A stretch of 64,000 nt of DNA. Source: Photobacterium sp. TLY01. GTDB taxonomy: Bacteria; Pseudomonadota; Gammaproteobacteria; Enterobacterales; Vibrionaceae. Shown here in pieces: positions 62,739-64,000 of the stretch. Under the pieces are notes generated by a model. It had not been told where the DNA came from. It saw only the letters and a program-made list of their open reading frames with translations, and made no database searches. Numbering within the stretch: position 1 is the first letter of the stretch; each line of letters opens with the position of its first letter. The DNA is taken from contig NZ_CP090364.1 in assembly GCF_021432065.1 (NCBI RefSeq), positions 1,440,601 to 1,504,600 of the forward strand, given 5' to 3'. The position numbers and the translations under genes are program-made.

Positions 62739-62957
62739 ACTGCTCTCCTTTTGGACACTCTGATGTTGCTGGCGAACTCAGAGCCTGGACTCATTTGATT
62801 TTAGGAGTTTCCACCCAAAAGGTGAGTCAAGTTATGCTGGAACAATCGATTTCTTGTTGTCAGCCTTGATTCCTCATCAGCGTCTGCCATTAATGGATAG
62901 AGATTGAGAGATCACCCATCAGCTATTGCCGGTTTTTCGGAAGACGGTCATCAGACA

Positions 62958-64000
62958 ATGCAACGTTTAGCAGCAAGCCGTACAAAGAGGGAATGGCACG
63001 AAATGGCATCAGAAGATGTCATTGATGCCATGAATTCGCATAAAAACGGCCTTTCTTCACATGAAGCGGCAAAACGTTTGTCTGTCTATGGCCCCAACCG
63101 TTTGCCAGAGCTCCCCAAGACACATCCGCTGTATCGTTTTCTAAAGCAGTTCCACAATATTCTTATCTACGTGCTTCTTGGTTCTGCAACCATGACGGCG
63201 ATGCTCGGGCATGTGGCTGATACCTTTGTGATCCTGGCTGTCGTTATTGTGAATGCGGCGATTGGTTTTATTCAGGAAGGGAAAGCAGAACAGGCGATGG
63301 ATGCTATTCGTCATATGCTGGCACTCAAAGCATCAGTGCTGCGAGAAGGTGGGCGCCATACGGTCGAAGGCGAAAAGCTCGTGCCCGGAGACATCGTACT
63401 GCTTGAAGCCGGAGATAAGGTGCCCGCCGATCTCCGGCTTTTTCAGGTGAACAGCCTTCAGATTCAGGAAGCAATACTGACTGGCGAATCTGTTGCCGTG
63501 AAGAAAGACACACGCGCTGTTGCAATGAACTCTGCTCTCGGAGACAGAGTATGTATGGCATACAGCGGTACACTTGTGACCAGCGGACTGGGATGGGGGG
63601 TTGTGGTTGCTACCGGCGCTGACACGGAAATTGGCCGTATCAGCGGTATGCTTTCAACCATAGAAACATTAACCACACCATTGATCAGACAGATGAATGT
63701 GTTTGCGCGATGGTTAACCGCCCTGATTTTGTTAATTGCCGCCGTAGTTCTGGTCTACGGGTATTTTGTTGGCAATTTTTCTTTCTCAGAAATGCTGATG
63801 GCTGTTGTGGGGCTTTCAGTCGCTGCCATCCCAGAGGGACTGCCAGCGGTGCTGACCATCACGCTGGCTGTTGGCGTGCAGACCATGGCACGCCGTAATG
63901 TCATTGTCAGGCGTTTACCGGCCATTGAAACGCTGGGGGCGGTATCGGTCATTTGTACGGATAAGACGGGCACATTGACTTGTAACGAGATGATGGCTGC
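62958..64000 (+). CDS. Type II cation-transporting P-type ATPase, C-terminal part outside the window
   Basis: The first 347 codons of a calcium/sodium-type P-ATPase; the frame is open to the last base. Visible are the N-terminal cation ATPase domain (NGLSSHEAAKRLSVYGPNRLPE), the actuator loop LTGES, the helix-4 ion-binding motif AAIPEGLPA and the phosphorylated aspartate D335 in CTDKTGT. It would pump a cation across the inner membrane, and the ion cannot be settled from this part. ATG 62958 is chosen because the conserved WHEM segment precedes the next ATG at 63003. Divergent from ppsA across 219 bp. Confidence 0.88.
   Translation, partial: MQRLAASRTKREWHEMASEDVIDAMNSHKNGLSSHEAAKRLSVYGPNRLPELPKTHPLYRFLKQFHNILIYVLLGSATMTAMLGHVADTFVILAVVIVNAAIGFIQEGKAEQAMDAIRHMLALKASVLREGGRHTVEGEKLVPGDIVLLEAGDKVPADLRLFQVNSLQIQEAILTGESVAVKKDTRAVAMNSALGDRVCMAYSGTLVTSGLGWGVVVATGADTEIGRISGMLSTIETLTTPLIRQMNVFARWLTALILLIAAVVLVYGYFVGNFSFSEMLMAVVGLSVAAIPEGLPAVLTITLAVGVQTMARRNVIVRRLPAIETLGAVSVICTDKTGTLTCNEMMA

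Noticed and set aside
1-64000. rRNA, tRNA, CRISPR arrays, insertion sequences and replication origin
   Set aside because: Scanned by eye on both strands. No cloverleaf with tRNA consensus, regular spacer-repeat pattern, transposase frame or DnaA-box cluster was noticed. A covariance-model and IS search would be needed to exclude small ones.

Overview
The window is chromosomal DNA from a gammaproteobacterium, most likely a member of the Vibrionaceae, perhaps Photobacterium-like; the genus is a guess. The pointers are a hutX-hutZ/hutBCD haem locus, a PanP-type aspartate decarboxylase, a TfoX/TfoY-family gene behind a c-di-GMP-I riboswitch, EmrD, and the conserved rplY / radD / rsuA / bcr neighbourhood. 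No rRNA, tRNA, CRISPR array, transposase or integrase was found. The window opens inside punC and closes inside a P-type ATPase gene.

Layout. 1-1.5 kb: divergent punC/punR (purine nucleoside exporter and its LysR regulator). 2.0-9.1 kb: a leftward ynj-type operon made of an AhpD-like protein, a TVP38-flavoprotein fusion, an ABC importer (ynjBCD) and a CDP-alcohol phosphatidyltransferase (ynjF). 9.1-12.2 kb: a small membrane protein, tfoY with its riboswitch, and purR with a structured leader. 12.2-16.4 kb: a Fur-type divergent haem uptake and utilisation cluster. 16.4-25.4 kb: panP, a secreted protein, a sodium symporter with a 32-residue MetS-like partner, an outer-membrane protein, a 32-residue membrane peptide, a patatin, a proline iminopeptidase and ribA.

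25.4-34.1 kb is an AT-rich segment that looks acquired. It holds a GNAT gene and an AdeABC-like RND tripartite pump divergent from an AdeRS-like two-component system. A 25-nt sequence present in two near-identical copies lies at both edges. 34.3-39.3 kb: emrD, yciU, a nucleotidyltransferase-like gene and polB. 39.3-44.4 kb: a TRAP importer with a cache-domain histidine kinase and NarL-type regulator. 44.9-56.2 kb: DUF1289, rplY, a Fur-type TonB receptor, radD, GNAT, rsuA, bcr, a DUF2913-like gene, a MATE transporter and a formate/nitrite channel. 56.3-60.3 kb: a three-gene soluble formate dehydrogenase module with AsrA/AsrB-like electron-transfer subunits, followed by convergent ppsA and a divergent P-type ATPase.

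Themes. Iron/haem acquisition is split between two loci (hut at 12-16 kb, receptor at 45.8 kb), both with Fur-box-like sequences. Export is heavily represented: punC, RND, EmrD, Bcr and MATE. The formate channel beside a soluble formate dehydrogenase suggests cytoplasmic formate oxidation coupled to NAD(P). The most notable items are the c-di-GMP-I riboswitch on tfoY, the flanked efflux island, the formate dehydrogenase/Asr-like complex, the TVP38-flavoprotein fusion, and a terminator-like hairpin inside the purR leader.
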